A stretch of DNA of 60,579 bases from Phaeoceros laevis (lineage: Eukaryota > Anthocerotophyta > Anthocerotopsida > Notothyladales): assembly GCA_049999765.1 (NCBI GenBank), contig JBNGIQ010009303.1:285727-346305 (forward strand), given 5' to 3'. The notes beneath the pieces were generated by a model, which was not told the DNA's origin, made no database searches, and worked only from the letters and a program-made list of their open reading frames with translations. This document shows, piece by piece, positions 39,680 to 51,068 of the stretch (within the stretch, counting starts at the first letter, position 1; each line of letters begins with the position of its first letter). The position numbers and the translations under genes are program-made.

Positions 39680-40371
39680 TTCGGCTGGAACTCGCTCTTT
39701 TAGTTGTCTTCCTTTCCTTCCCTGAGTCGGACCACTCTCCACGCCCCCACGGGCTCTGATCAGGCAGAAAAATTGTGTTGTATCCTCTACGCCTCTAGCA
39801 GCTGCGGAAGCGCCCGCCTGTAGCCGAGGTGCTTTTGGTGCAAAATCTGAAAACCAGCTCCAGATTTGCGGTCTGCGGGACCAGGTCACTATTTGCCAGG
39901 ACGTAAGGCGCAGGAATGGTGTGGTAGCTGCCCGAGGAAGCATTACCTTGAGAGCTGCTGGCTCAGATTGGACTGAGGTTTTCGGCGGTCAATCTGGAAG
40001 AGCGGGGATCCGAGTGTTTCACAGTGCCGTGGTCGGATCATGCCCTGCCTGCCTCCTTTATGCCAGATCGGCGGCAGCAGCATGCCAGGAGGAGAGACTT
40101 GGAGGAGGTTAGTTTTGCTCTGATGGTCAGCAGCTAGACGCAGCAGCAGTTGCAGATCGGTAGGCGAGCCTTAGATTGCAATGCTGCCTATTGTTGAGGT
40201 TGAAGTGGTGTTGGCGGACCTCCGTGGAGGTGTCACTAGGCATGGGAAAGATTGTGGTGGAAGTAGGTTAGCTTGAGTAGGAGAGAAGCTCTTGATAGCA
40301 GACCAGGTGTGGATTCGGAAGGTGATCCTTCACCGGAATCAAGGGCTTGCGGATTTAAGCTGTAGGCTAAT
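38821..40371. other. Divergent intergenic region with a CT microsatellite
   Basis: Lies between the EMC6 and translocator starts. It includes a (CT)n run at about 39624-39678. ORFs here have no motif. Confidence 0.5.
39624..39678. repeat. CT/GA microsatellite
   Basis: About 27 CT dinucleotides broken by one GCTCTC interruption, roughly 700 bp upstream of the translocator start. Such pyrimidine tracts are common near plant transcription starts. Confidence 0.9.
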
Positions 40372-41754
40372 ATGGCAGCAGGCACTAAACTCCCGACCAG
40401 TATTTTTACGCTTGGCGCCATTGGATCTTGGTACTTCTCCAATATCGGGGTGCTGCTTCTGAACAAGTACCTTCTCGGCAATTATGGTTTCAAATTTCCC
40501 ATATTTCTCACGATGTGCCACATGACCGCTTGCGCACTCTTCAGCTACATTGCAATCGCCTGGATGAAGATCGTGCCAATGCAGACAATCAGATCCAAGA
40601 CACAGTTTCTGAAAATATCGGCTTTGAGTGTTGTCTTTTGTGCCTCTGTCGTGAGCGGAAATATCTCGCTACGTTTTCTGCCAGTATCATTCAATCAGGC
40701 CATAGGTGCAACGACTCCCTTCTTCACAGCTGTGTTCGCGTACATCATGACATTCAGACGGGAAACGTGGCAGGTGTACGCGACACTGATACCAGTGGTC
40801 GCTGGTGTTGTCATCGCGAGCGGGGTAGGTTTTGCCCCTTTTTCGCACAGTTCTGTGTGTGATCTGCTTGTTTAGCTTTTGACTCCAAGGTCTTCTGTTA
40901 TCCTGTAAGCATATGCCGATCATTTTGCCTATCCTGGAGGAGTATATTTCCTCTTGAAGCTTATTCTGACTATTTTGTTGTAAGGCATATCCAGGAAACT
41001 AGGGAATGAGTCTTTGGCTTTTGCATGATTTCGAAGGAATTGCACTGTCCTGATGTCTGTCTAATGTCTTAAACGGCTCAAACGTTTTGTGACAGGGTGA
41101 ACCGAGCTTCCATCTTTATGGATTTATCATGTGTATTTCTGCTACAGCTGCACGTGCCCTCAAGTCTGTACTTCAAGGAATATTGCTTACTTCTGAAGGG
41201 TAAGTAGCCTTTCTTGGCTCTATGGGGCTGATGTCTGGGATAAGGATTTCTGCAGGGCACTTCTGTGACTCCTGAGGAACTAAACTTTGCACCCCAATGA
41301 CAGGGAAAAATTGAATTCTATGAATCTGCTTCTGTACATGGCGCCTATTGCAGTGGTTGTGCTTTTGCCAGCCACTCTAGTGTTGGAACCAAATGTGCTA
41401 GGCATTACTATCGCCCTTGCCAGGCAGGACGTGGGCATCATTTTTCTGTTATCTGTAAATTCAGCCATCTGCTGAGTCGAGAACGTCTCTGTGAGCCAAG
41501 GNNNNNNNNNNNNNNNNNNNNNNNNNNNNNNNNNNNNNNNNNNNNNNNNNNNNNNNNNNNNNNNNNNNNNNNNNNNNNNNNNNNNNNNNNNNNNNNNNNN
41601 NAATCAGGTGTTGGGTAATGCTAAAGGAGCTGTGGCTGTTGTGGTCTCAATTTTGCTCTTCCGGAACCCCGTTTCCGTGATAGGGATGTTAGGTTACGGG
41701 TTGACCGTATTCGGGGTGGTGCTCTATAGTGAAGCGAAGAGGAGATGTAAGTGA
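40372..41754 (+). CDS. Sugar-phosphate/nucleotide-sugar translocator of the TPT/NST (KT/KVAG) group, gap-interrupted
   Basis: A ten-span Golgi or ER antiporter of the drug/metabolite transporter superfamily, closest by eye to Arabidopsis At3g11320/At5g05820-type putative phosphate translocators. Exons 40372-40824, 41096-41199, 41304-41454 and 41608-41754 fit in phase. Recognisable blocks are [110 protein letters not shown] and [18 protein letters not shown], then SEAKRR. The exon encoding the NSALAYLVNLTN..TSALTLQ-type segment of relatives is missing; it should fall within or beside the 100-N gap (41502-41601). Reading past 41454 meets a stop, consistent with a donor at 41455. The substrate cannot be told from sequence alone. 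Confidence 0.92.
41502..41601. other. Assembly gap (100 N) hiding one translocator exon
   Basis: The flanking exons are phase 0 on both sides, and family alignment predicts a missing exon of roughly 25-30 residues between them. Confidence 0.95.
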
Positions 41755-42475
41755 GTTTTGAGCTTCTGGCTTCATCCACCGGGAGTTGCAGGAGGCTGCA
41801 AAGTCTTCTGGTCTGACACTGTAACGAGTTCGCCGCATTCTTTTATTGACAAGTAGCTTTTGTCTTCAGTGTTACACTTTACTAAGTGGGCAGCGTGCAG
41901 TACACGAACCGATGGAAGCAGATGGATTATAATCCCTGCCGATTTTTGGGGCCTGGTTGTGTCTCGGCCTGCGTCAATGATTCTTATCTAGGTGATTTTC
42001 CCATGTAGATACATCCCCCGATACATGCCAAAGGCAAAGTAATGAAAAAATATTTGGTTGACGACGGCCGCTAATTTTTCAGAACGAAATTGCACTGTGA
42101 AGACGCAGGACTCTCGAGTCTCGCCCACACTTTCTTAACCCCAATTCGTAAAAACTTACGAAAACTGACAGCCAGCTAGGCACCCAATTTTGGCCAGCCT
42201 CCACAATGCCCACATGACCCATCACATAAAAAACATCCGTTCGATTGGGAACGCCTTCCACCTGAAAACTTCAGGATAACACGCCAAACTGGATCTCTTT
42301 ACAAAATTGACCAACTAAAAACATGCCCGGCTACCTTTCCGCCCATCACAGAGTTCTCAGAGAACATGTACATGTCATATACAAACTCCAAAATCAAAGC
42401 AATGATCCCTAGATGGTCTTTTTCAGCACACAGCTTCACAGTCCCGCAGGGCAGTAGAAAATCCAGTCTGATCGT
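41755..42475. other. Intergenic between convergent translocator and p23 genes
   Basis: 3' UTRs only, as far as I can see. Confidence 0.5.
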
Positions 42476-43693
42476 CTAGGAAGTCGCCTTCTCTAGCTCT
42501 GGAAGATCTAGCACGACAGAACCATCAGGTGAGGTGCATATAGCCCAGCAGAAATTACTAGGCACAAATAAACCCTCTCAAAGCATGTCATCAAAAAACA
42601 TGCACAGGCTACGTCAGATATATATTCACTTACAAAGCATACCTTCATCATCATCACTGTCAGGTTCATTCCCTCCCACATTCAGGTCCTGCACAATGGA
42701 AACAAGCAACAATCAGCAGAAATTAAAAGGTGACAACTGAAATAACATGGCTGATCCAGCATACAGAAAATAAGTCCTATCATCTGCAAAAATACATACC
42801 GAGAAGTCATCCATGCCTCCAAGATCAAAGTTGTCCACTGTAACCATCGGAGACAAGTCAGATCAAATGCTATATCTGAAAGAGGATGAACCAGCTTTCC
42901 AAACACAAGTGCAAGGCAGTAGTCAACCACTGCAAGCTGGAGCAACACCTAATTCAACAGTACTCACTCTTCGGGGCATCCTTCTCTTCATCCTCATCAA
43001 CCCACTTGTTCCAGTCCACCTTCACGCTTGGTGGAGTTTTTCCCTCGGCCTTCAGCAGCCTCTTCCACCATACCTTGTCTTCCTTCTCAATAACGATAAA
43101 AGTGTGTCGTAATCCCACACTGATCTTGCTGCCCTGCACACAGGAAAACCGACAATTAGTTGAACTAAGAAGATACTAGACAGGGAGGAAAAGCACTCCA
43201 GTCTAGCTTGTAAACTTGAAACAACAAGTACGGGCATATTAGGTCTGCGACACACCTCGACATTTATCTTGTCGAACAGATCAAGATCAAGGTCGTACGC
43301 TTGATTATCAGCCCCAGCTGTAGCGGAGAAGGTCAGCTTGCCCTCTGGTTCCAGCTTGACTTTGGGGTCCTTGGCATCGGGTAATTCAATAGTTAAGAAC
43401 ACCTTGTCGGTCCTTTGAGCCCACACAACCTCCGGATGGCGACTGCCAAAACAACCACGCCACCGTGCGCCTGTGTAAGCTTACGAGAAAGAGCGAAGCC
43501 ACAATATCTTCCTGCCCCTATGAACTTCCAGCCAGTCAAGCATACCACTAATGATCGCCTCATGACAAGCTACTCACAGACATAAACCCGCTCTGCAGTC
43601 CAGCTAAATGCTTGGGACATGCAAGAACGCAGTAGAGCCATTACAGGCGGCACGACCCGAATCCAGAGACATCATGCCCAAGAAATACCTCAT
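42476..43693 (-). CDS. p23: HSP90 co-chaperone p23 (CS domain)
   Basis: Binds and stabilises the ATP-bound HSP90 dimer in the cytosol. Six exons in phase give 154 residues: 43693-43689, 43442-43256, 43133-42968, 42837-42800, 42688-42643 and 42498-42476. The first coding exon holds only ATG plus two bases (M and part of S); it yields [20 protein letters not shown], the canonical plant p23 start. The CS domain covers ~1-95 ([29 protein letters not shown]). The conserved [14 protein letters not shown] follows, then a short acidic tail ([21 protein letters not shown]) that lacks the long GGM repeats of some plant p23-1 proteins. The final exon (ELEKATS) is chosen by phase and acceptor and is less certain than the rest. 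Confidence 0.92.
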
Positions 43694-43874
43694 AGCGTCT
43701 TCCGTAAACAGTTCCGAAACCAATAACGGCCGCACAAAGATCCACGACAAAGCGGGCACAGGCACAACGGAACAAGGGAAGGCTCGGTCTGGAGTGAAAA
43801 TCTGGAACGTTCCGGAGAAGAACCAGACGATTTCTGCTGGTTGCCCCGCCAGGGAACTTTTCGCGCGCTGTAAT

Positions 43875-44053
43875 AACGCCTTTGTTTAGACTCCTGTGGT
43901 ATTGGCCCTATTTTCAAGTGCCTTTACTAGTCTACCATTACATGCCAGGGTTTCCGAATTCGCAACGCCTTCGTTCAGACTCCTGTGGTGTTAGCCCTAT
44001 TTTCAGGTGCCTTTACTAGTCTACCATTGCATGCCAGGGTTTCTGAATTCGCG
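43875..44053. repeat. ~90-bp tandem duplication
   Basis: Two adjacent copies share AACGCCTT.GTT.AGACTCC, TGTGGT.TT.GCCCTATTTTC, GTGCCTTTACTAGTCTACCA and CATGCCAGGGTTTC.GAATTCGC. They differ at about 8 positions. Confidence 0.85.
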
Positions 44054-44140
44054 TCTTGCTTCTCTAAGGAATACCAGATTCACAATCCTTCGCTCCAACT
44101 TGAACATAGGTCACCAGTGGCGGTGTGAAGCCTCATCAGC

Positions 44141-44693
44141 GACCGGTAATATTCTTTTTTTTTAGAGAGTCACGGCGCGCTTCCCTTTAATGTGTTGTAC
44201 TGGAGCTGCAGATTAGCCAATTAATCTTCTACATGTACAAGTCTAACTGCCTAGCCTATATTTTAATCTCTATCCAACTACCTCTATTTAACTAGCTCTT
44301 TTAATCAGATATTATCTCCGAGCTATTGGTCAGATCGTGACACGTGTGCAATTATCTTTACTTCGCTCTTTACTCGCATGAAGCAGCCTCCTCCAGGTGC
44401 TTCGTTACTCCAGGCGCCAGCATTCGTCCTGGCCTCTACGTCCCGACCCATACCGCCTTCTGCTCCAGGTGCTGTCGTGCAAGCTCTGCACATAGGGCTG
44501 CAGGACTTGTGGCACGATGTGCTCTTTGCTGTGGGCGGACCCTCGGGAGAGAGTGTTGTGCTAAACATCAGGAGGACGGAGGAGCTGAAGGTGCTTCTGG
44601 ACGTCACATACAGGTACATCATCCGACAAACGCCTCCGCCGTCCACTGAAGCGCAGGAGGCGCAACTCGAATACAACAAGACCGGTAATATTC
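44141..44693 (-). mobile_element. Retroposed insertion (~525 bp) with poly(A) and 14-bp target-site duplication
   Basis: GACCGGTAATATTC occurs at 44141-44154 and again at 44680-44693. Between the copies, 44155-44163 is a run of nine T, which is a poly(A) tail on the minus strand at the 3' end of the insert. A non-palindromic 14-bp duplication plus terminal poly(A) is the signature of LINE-machinery retroposition. Read on the minus strand, the insert begins with a GC-rich part (44324-44679) and ends with an AT-rich, UTR-like part (44164-44320). I could not recognise a coding frame or a tRNA-like promoter. It may be a 5'-truncated LINE, a SINE or a processed gene copy. Confidence 0.8.
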
Positions 44694-45379
44694 AAAAGCA
44701 CCCTTCCTCTTGCATCCAGCACACCGCGGCACGTCTAGCACACCGCGGCACGCCCTTCAGCGTTCTAATCGCATTTGCGCCCAGTCGAACAAAAAGTGAC
44801 TCGATTCCACCTCAACCTAGTTCCTACAAAGAAACAAGACCACTGCGAAGCTGCCAACCAGATATCTACGTGCTGCAGATTGAGAAAGAAAATTAATTGG
44901 GAGCGGGCACCACTGCAACAGAACCGAGGGTCTACTAGCTAGCGGAGCAATCCAGCGCAACTCTGCGTCCTTCGTGTTCAGTCATCTAAAAAATTGCCGA
45001 TTGAGACACCTACTGTAGCTTGTGGAATTCCTGTGCGTTGGACAGATCAGCATAGGTCACAGGGCTCAGCACCAGTGTCCTTTCGTGCCGACCTCAGATC
45101 TGTTTGGAGGCGGTTAGACTTGCGCACTACAGGGTAGAGCCGGGAGTGCTGTGCCAGCAGGATCACTGCTGGCTGCACTGAGCAAGCAGGCAGGCCCAAT
45201 TTACGTAGTGAGAGACTTGCTTCTGACTGATGAACGCGTATACAGCACCCTTCCGCGGAGGTGTGCACTTGCTGTGCAATTTTCGTGTCCGGCAAGAGAT
45301 CGGGGCTCTGTCCAGCCGTGTTGGTTTGCAGCCTCAAGCTGGGCTACGATTTGAACCTCAGCCATTGCTAGCAGAATTC

Positions 45380-48300
45380 ATGGCCACTAAGGTGACGTAT
45401 AGTTCAATCAATCATTTCCCATCTCTGCTTGCCTAAGGCTTGGTTCTGTTTCCGTTGCACTTTCTGAAAGCAGCATGTTACCTGCAGAGCAACAAAAAAC
45501 GACAGGAATGGAAGTCTGTTCAACCGGAGGCTACTCGTGCTGCAGCGGAGAGCCCCGGCGATGCATATCTGGATACAATTCCGGAGTTGAAGAAACCTGA
45601 GGGGCTCGCTAAGGTTGAGACTGGAAAGCCCGTAGGAACTGTTAAAGCGGCAGGCTCACCAGCAGCTGCTAAACAGTCTGGTCACGTTTCCTCCTCTCCG
45701 AGAAGCGTGTGGATCGCAAAGTCTCCGAGATCTGTGCAGGCCCCTGCAAAAGCAGTGCAAACTCCAGCTGTATCTCAGAAGATGGCTCCGCCGACAACTA
45801 TTGCTGACAAAGGAATCAGGGGGGAAACAGACAAACAGGCACCTAAAGCGGCAGAGAGCAAAAGCACTGCTGTAGCACAAGCAAAGATGAGAGCTACTTT
45901 TTACCCCAAGTTTGAGAATGAAAAGTCTGATCAAGAAGTCAGGTCCAGAATCATAGAGATGGTCTCTGCAGGATATGGTGTTTTGGAGGTGTCCCTGAAG
46001 CATTCAGGTTCGCTTTTTATGTATTCCGGCGTGAAGGGTGGGGCTTATGCAAAGAACAGCTATGGTAATCTGTACACAGCAACTGGTGTATTTGTGTTAG
46101 GTCGGACCTTGCAGGAAGCTTGGGGTGCAGAAGCTGGAAAGAAGCAGCAAGAGTTCAATAAGTTCCTTGAGGACAATCGAATCTGTGTTGCTATGGAGCT
46201 GGTGACAGCTGTGCTGGGAGATCATGGCCAACGTCCACTAAAGGATTATGTAGTAGTAACAGCTGTGACAGACTTGAGTGGTCAGCCAAGATTTTATCCG
46301 ACTCCGGAGGTAGTGGCCTTTTGTCGTCAATGGCGTTTGCCCTCAAACCACTTCTGGTTGTTCTCCTCAAAGAAGTCTGTGACTGCTTTCTTCACAGCAT
46401 ATGACGCCCTATGCGAGGAGGGCCTTGCAAGCACGGTGACTCATACATTGGATGAGATTTCAGATGTATCTGTTCCAGCAACCAAGAGCCATCAGGAAGT
46501 GCAGGGGGAAATTCTTGAGGGTCTCGTAGCTCGAATTATTTCACCAGAATCATCCGTTTACATGACCAGCACAATAAAGCAACTTCCATTCTCGCTACCA
46601 CACAGTGAGGCTGTTGGTCTGGGACTACGAGAAATCTGTGCAGCAAATAGAAGCAGTGAGAAGGAGCAAATGAAGGCCATCATTTCGGCAGTCGGTTCTG
46701 ATTTTTGCCCAGATCTCTCTGAGTGGCTCGGGGAAGATACTGTTACCGTCCAGGCTGTGAAGAAGGCTGATACGCCAGTTCTATCGACCTTTTTGCAGGC
46801 AATTCCTGCTGACAATGTAACTGCCAAAGTCCAGGAGATGATTCGACTTTTAAGAAAGAAGAATATGCATGTCCGATTCAAATGCCGCCTCCATCCTGCC
46901 CAAAAGGAAGTCACAGGTCAGGGTGGGTTCCGACTGACTGTGCATGTGCTTGCTGATTCTGTGTTCCGCAGATATCAGAATGAAATGAAGAATCAGCCAC
47001 ATCTGTGGCCCTTGTACAGGGGTTTCTTCCTGGATGTCACATTTCTTGGATCTGATTCCACGAAGTCCCATGCCGGCCACGATGGAAACCTTATGGCTAC
47101 TGAAGTTGTGGAGGGACTGGGCATCAGGGAGGTGGAGCAAACAGGTTCAGCTGAAAATCTGATGTTGAAGTTGAAGTTTCTACCGTACAAGCTTCGCACA
47201 TTTCTCATTCGCAATGGCTTGTCAACTCTGTATACAAGTGGACAAGCTGCCTACCGGGAGTACTACATGAAGCAAATGAAGAACTGGGGTACATCATTAG
47301 AAAAGCGAAGGGACCTTGATCAACTTTTGAATGAATGGGCTGTCTACATAACTACGAAAACGAAGGGCAAGCAGTTGAACTCAGATACGTATCTATCAGA
47401 AGCAGAACCATTTTTGGAGCGATTTGCTGGGCGAAGTGCCCGAAATCAACAGCTTGTTGGATCTGCAGGAACTATGATCAATGTTGAGGACTTCTTAGCT
47501 GGAGAGAGGAGTCTTGACCGTGACAGCCATATGGAATTTGAGGAGTTGGCAGAGAATGGTCCACCCCCTTCGGCATCCATTGAACCAGCTGAAAGTGTCA
47601 AAGCCAAAGGGCTCTTGGTCTTCTTTCCAGGAATTCCAGGATGTGCCAAGTCTGCTCTCTGCAAGCATGTGCTTAGCTTACCCAATGGCCTTGGTGATGG
47701 GAGGAAGGTGGCGACTTTGATGGGTGATCTTATCAAGGGTAGATATTGGCAGAGATTGGCAGCTGATCAGAAGAAATATCCGTCAGTCATAATGTTGGCT
47801 GACAAAAACGCACCGAATGAAGAAGTATGGAAGCAGATCGAAACCATTTGTCAGACCACTCGGGCACTTGGCGTGCCAGTTGTCTCAGAGTCAGATGGGA
47901 CAAGTTCGAATCCCTACAGCATGGATGACTTGGTTATTTTCATTTACCGGGTTTTGCAACGGGTCAACCATCCAGGCAATCTGGACAAGAACTCCCCAAC
48001 CCCGGGATATGTTCTTCTGATGTTTTATAATCTGTATGAGGGCACAGATCGCAAGGAGTTCGAAGCAACCCTCCAGAGGCAGTATGGTCACCTCGTGAAG
48101 GTGCCTTTACTTAAGAAGGATAGGGCACCAATGCCTAAGGATATCTTGCAAGTCCTCGGGGATGGCTTTTCTTTGTTTAAACGCCATAAAACCAAGCATG
48201 GTAAGGCAGATGCATTGCAGGGAAGTTTTAAAAATGAATGGGTGGCATGGGAGAAGCAACTCAAGCATGTCTTGTTTGCCCATAGTGCATACTTGGATGC

Positions 48301-48868
48301 CATTCAAGTTCCTTTCCAGGAAGTTGCGAGCTCGCTGGTTGGGCAGCTCAAGGATATAGCAAACGGAGATAACTACATGCATGTATCTGTAGCGGAAGAA
48401 GAACGTAACTTCAACAATGTCACTTATGTTGCTATCTCATTGCCTCAACAGGAAGTCCTAGCTGCTTTGAAAGACGTAGCAAAAGTGAACTCGCAGTTTC
48501 AGGAATATGTTGCTGATAAATCAGTTGAGAAGAGTGTCCGAACAACTCATGTTACACTTGCTCATAAGCGGGCACATGGGGTGGCGGCAGTGGCTAGCTA
48601 TGGTGAACTCCGGGGTGCCAAAGTTCCTGTTCAGCTGACAGCCGTTCTGTTTTCAGAGAAACTATGCGCCTTTGAAGCACAGTGGGAGAGTGCACCAGAT
48701 CAAGCCGTTTCGTCCAGAAATTCGTGGCCTCATGTCACTTTGTGGACAGATAAGGGGACTGCAGCGAAGGAGGCAAATAGCCTTCCTCGTCTGGTGGAAG
48801 CTGGAGAAGCAAACCGTTTTGTCTTACAGACTCCCAAAACAGTGGTCGGAGAGGTGCAGTTGTTGTGA
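45380..48868 (+). CDS. RNL: Plant tRNA ligase (tripartite RNA ligase)
   Basis: Joins tRNA exon halves after intron excision and is also used in cytosolic mRNA splicing (unfolded-protein response). The model has ATG 45380 with a 12-bp exon (MATK), an intron 45392-45487, and a long exon 45488-48868, giving 1130 residues. The same frame is open upstream to another ATG at 45230 (MNAYTAPF...), so a 50-residue longer form is possible. After a Ser/Ala-rich leader (~1-140) come ATFYPKFENEKSDQE and SLKHSGSLFMYSG (nucleotidyltransferase lysine near residue 175). The kinase P-loop is FFPGIPGCAKSALCK (~715). The C-terminal cyclic phosphodiesterase has two HxT motifs in RTTHVTLAHKRAHG (~1025) and WPHVTLWT (~1085). 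All three active sites are intact. Confidence 0.96.
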
Positions 48869-49336
48869 GAGTCGCTCTCATAAATGGTGGTTATGTGGGA
48901 GATTTCTCCAATTTTTATGGTTTCACGAGCTCCACCTTGTTCAATACGCTGTGCAGCAATGCTTTCTACATCGGGACCAGCGAACAGATAATTCAAATTT
49001 TGAGGGTGAGGTTGACTGTCTAGAAGGAAGATTTGGGGGCAGCATTGTGCCTCTCCTTTCCGGGAAAACAGAAAACAAGAGTTTGAGTTGAGTCACCATG
49101 ACTACGTGACTACGTCGGCACCGACAAACATACATTTCAAAATTTCAGGGTAAGGTAACTGAAGTTGAATGTTTAAGAGGAAGACTTAGAATTCGGCGAG
49201 TTTTGTGCCTCTCCTTCGGAATCCTTACCTCGTAAACAGTAAACAACAGTTCGATCTGAGTCATGACTTGCGCCTCTATCGTTCGTTGAGCCAACTTCAG
49301 ATCACACCAGCCTCATTAAAAACGCGAATTAACCAC
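48869..49336. other. RNL 3' flank with a diverged internal duplication
   Basis: A stretch near 48995-49090 (GAAGGAAGATT, TTGTGCCTCTCC, AACAGAAAACAAGAGTT, GAGTCA) recurs with divergence at 49155-49265. No gene is seen. Confidence 0.5.
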
Positions 49337-49417
49337 TGTCGACAGTGGGATTCGAACCCACGCCCTTTCGGACCAGAACCTTAATCTGGCGCCTTAGACC
49401 AACTCGGCCATATCGAC
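49337..49417 (-). tRNA. tRNA-Leu(AAG): tRNA-Leu, anticodon AAG
   Basis: On the minus strand an 81-nt cloverleaf forms. The acceptor GTCGATA pairs with TGTCGAC (one U-G). The D-loop A box is TGGCCGAGTTGG. The anticodon stem CCAGA/TCTGG closes the loop TTAAGGT with anticodon AAG. A long variable arm is typical of tRNA-Leu. The T arm is GTGGG/CCCAC with TTCGAAT. There is no intron. It lies in its own intergenic gap between RNL and the F-box gene. Confidence 0.95.
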
Positions 49418-49815
49418 TACGAGACACAGCGATGTTTCCATACGTTAATTTACATTTTTAAGCCCCCTGGGTGTTGACCCTCCCGCCTCCCGATGCTTGT
49501 ACTCGTAGCAAGGAACATCATTGTTCGATGCTCAAGGGCTCAAGGCGCATTGAGGAGGTGTAACACCGGTGGTGCCGTGCTTCTCGTGTATTCACACCTC
49601 GCTGACGACAATGTGCCACCAGAATGCCCCTTCCAGGAGCTGTATGGCATGAAAATGGGATGAGTCCAGTTTCCCGACTTGAACGGAAACCTGCTTATCT
49701 AAAAGCCCACTATTTCATAAAACTGCAGTGAGGCTGGAATTCTTGATGGGCACTCAAACCCTGCACAAATATTAAAGATTGCTGAATAATCCTTTGCCGG
49801 AGACTCTGTTATCCC
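49418..49815. other. Intergenic between tRNA-Leu and the F-box gene 3' end
   Basis: Nothing recognised. Confidence 0.5.
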
Positions 49816-51068
49816 TCAGGCGTGAAAATCAGCCATTCCACCTTCCAATTGAGGTGAGCTGTGATGATGCACAATGTACCACTGACCGTCGTGGCATTCG
49901 AAGCAGTTGGTTGCCAACAGTGGCTCCATCGACGAGTTCACAAACTCCTTCACTGTTACCCATGCGACGTCTCCAACCACCCGAACTCGCAGGTCCGACA
50001 GCACGAAGTCATACCTCTGACTCCAATTAAACACTAGGCGCCAGTTCTCCATCACAACCTCGTACCTACAACCCAGCATCTTCAGTCAGTCAGAAGTGGT
50101 AACTAACATCAATGGAAAACCTAGCACAAGCATAGCCTGCAGCCAAGCCAAAGGGACCAGACGTGAGGCTCACCCGGATAACATCTCTCCGCCAGGATGG
50201 ATGCATTTCACATAATCAGCCCGTAGCCATAGCCTCTTCATACCCTTCAAAGATTTTGCCCGGAACTTCTTGTAGAAGTTGTTGTTCACCTCGGTGACAG
50301 CCTTGGTGACAGAGTAGTGCGCTTTCCAACCGAACCTGGGTACCCAGCCATCCTGTTCACCATTGAAGTCCTGCAATCCGTACAAAAAATTGTTGGCCTC
50401 TGAGGCAATACCTCTGAGAGGAGTGCGCGAGGGATGAAGGCAGTTACCTGACGAAAAAGAGCTTTCCACGCACTATCGTCGTTAGCAGCTCGTCGCATCG
50501 CTGAATTCGTCATGGACACACAACACAGGCTTCTAAAGTCCAGGTAGCTCAGGGCGTGGTGCGTGATTTCCGGCACCAGCTGCTCCAGCGTCATGGGCGA
50601 TGTAACCTTAGCATTGGAACAAGGCACTGCTGCCCCTCCTGCACTGCCGATACTATCAGCTAGCGGTATGTGCTTGGGAGCCGCCTCGACTTTCCGGGCG
50701 ACGATCTCCGACTTCTTGGCGACCTGTTTACAAGAGGAGAGGCGTATGTTGTAGCGCAGGAGCAGGCTCATCAACACACCGCATACGCAACAACCGAAAG
50801 CAGCCAACAGGGCGCACAAAGGGCTCTGCTCCCTCTGGACAGTGCATGCTGCTGCTACGCTTTCCGATTCAGCACCGGCCACGCTCCAGCAGGCAAGGGT
50901 AACAGATGCCATCAGAACGCCCTTCTTCCGCCCCATGTCCAAATAGTGCCTGCGGCTTACCCGCATACCCATGATCCTCAAAACCTCTTCCCCTTGCTCA
51001 TCTTCCCCTAATGAAGTTACGCTCAAGTTCTTGGACAAGGTTTTGGTACTGGTGCCGCTAGAACGCAT
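49816..51068 (-). CDS. SKIP8-like: F-box protein with C-terminal NTF2/SnoaL-like domain (SKIP8 type)
   Basis: Probable substrate adaptor of an SCF ubiquitin ligase. Three exons in phase: 51068-50448, 50370-50174 and 50065-49816 (355 residues). Start ATG 51068. The N-terminal ~100 residues include a hydrophobic stretch (LCALLAAFGCCVCGVLMSLLL) that could be a membrane anchor. The F-box follows at ~150-200: LEQLVPEITHHALSYLDFR and LCCVSMTNSAMRRAANDDSAW. The C-terminal half has GWKAHYSVTKAVTEVNNNFY, KRLWLRADYVKCIHPGG, VMENWRLVF and VRVVGDVAWVTVKEFV, then CFECHDGQWYIVHHHSSP, matching the SnoaL/NTF2-like fold of Arabidopsis SKIP8 by inspection. The substrate is unknown. Confidence 0.9.

Larger units (their letters stand above)
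43694..45379. other. Divergent intergenic region with a tandem duplication and a retroposon insertion
   Basis: Lies between the p23 and RNL starts. The duplication (43875-44053) and insertion (44141-44693) are listed separately. The 172-codon plus ORF at 44378 crosses the insertion border and is not credible as a gene. Confidence 0.6.

Noticed and set aside
44378-44896. 172-codon plus-strand ORF starting MKQPPPGAS
   Set aside because: It runs antisense through the retroposon and crosses its target-site duplication into unrelated flank, so it cannot be an ancestral reading frame.
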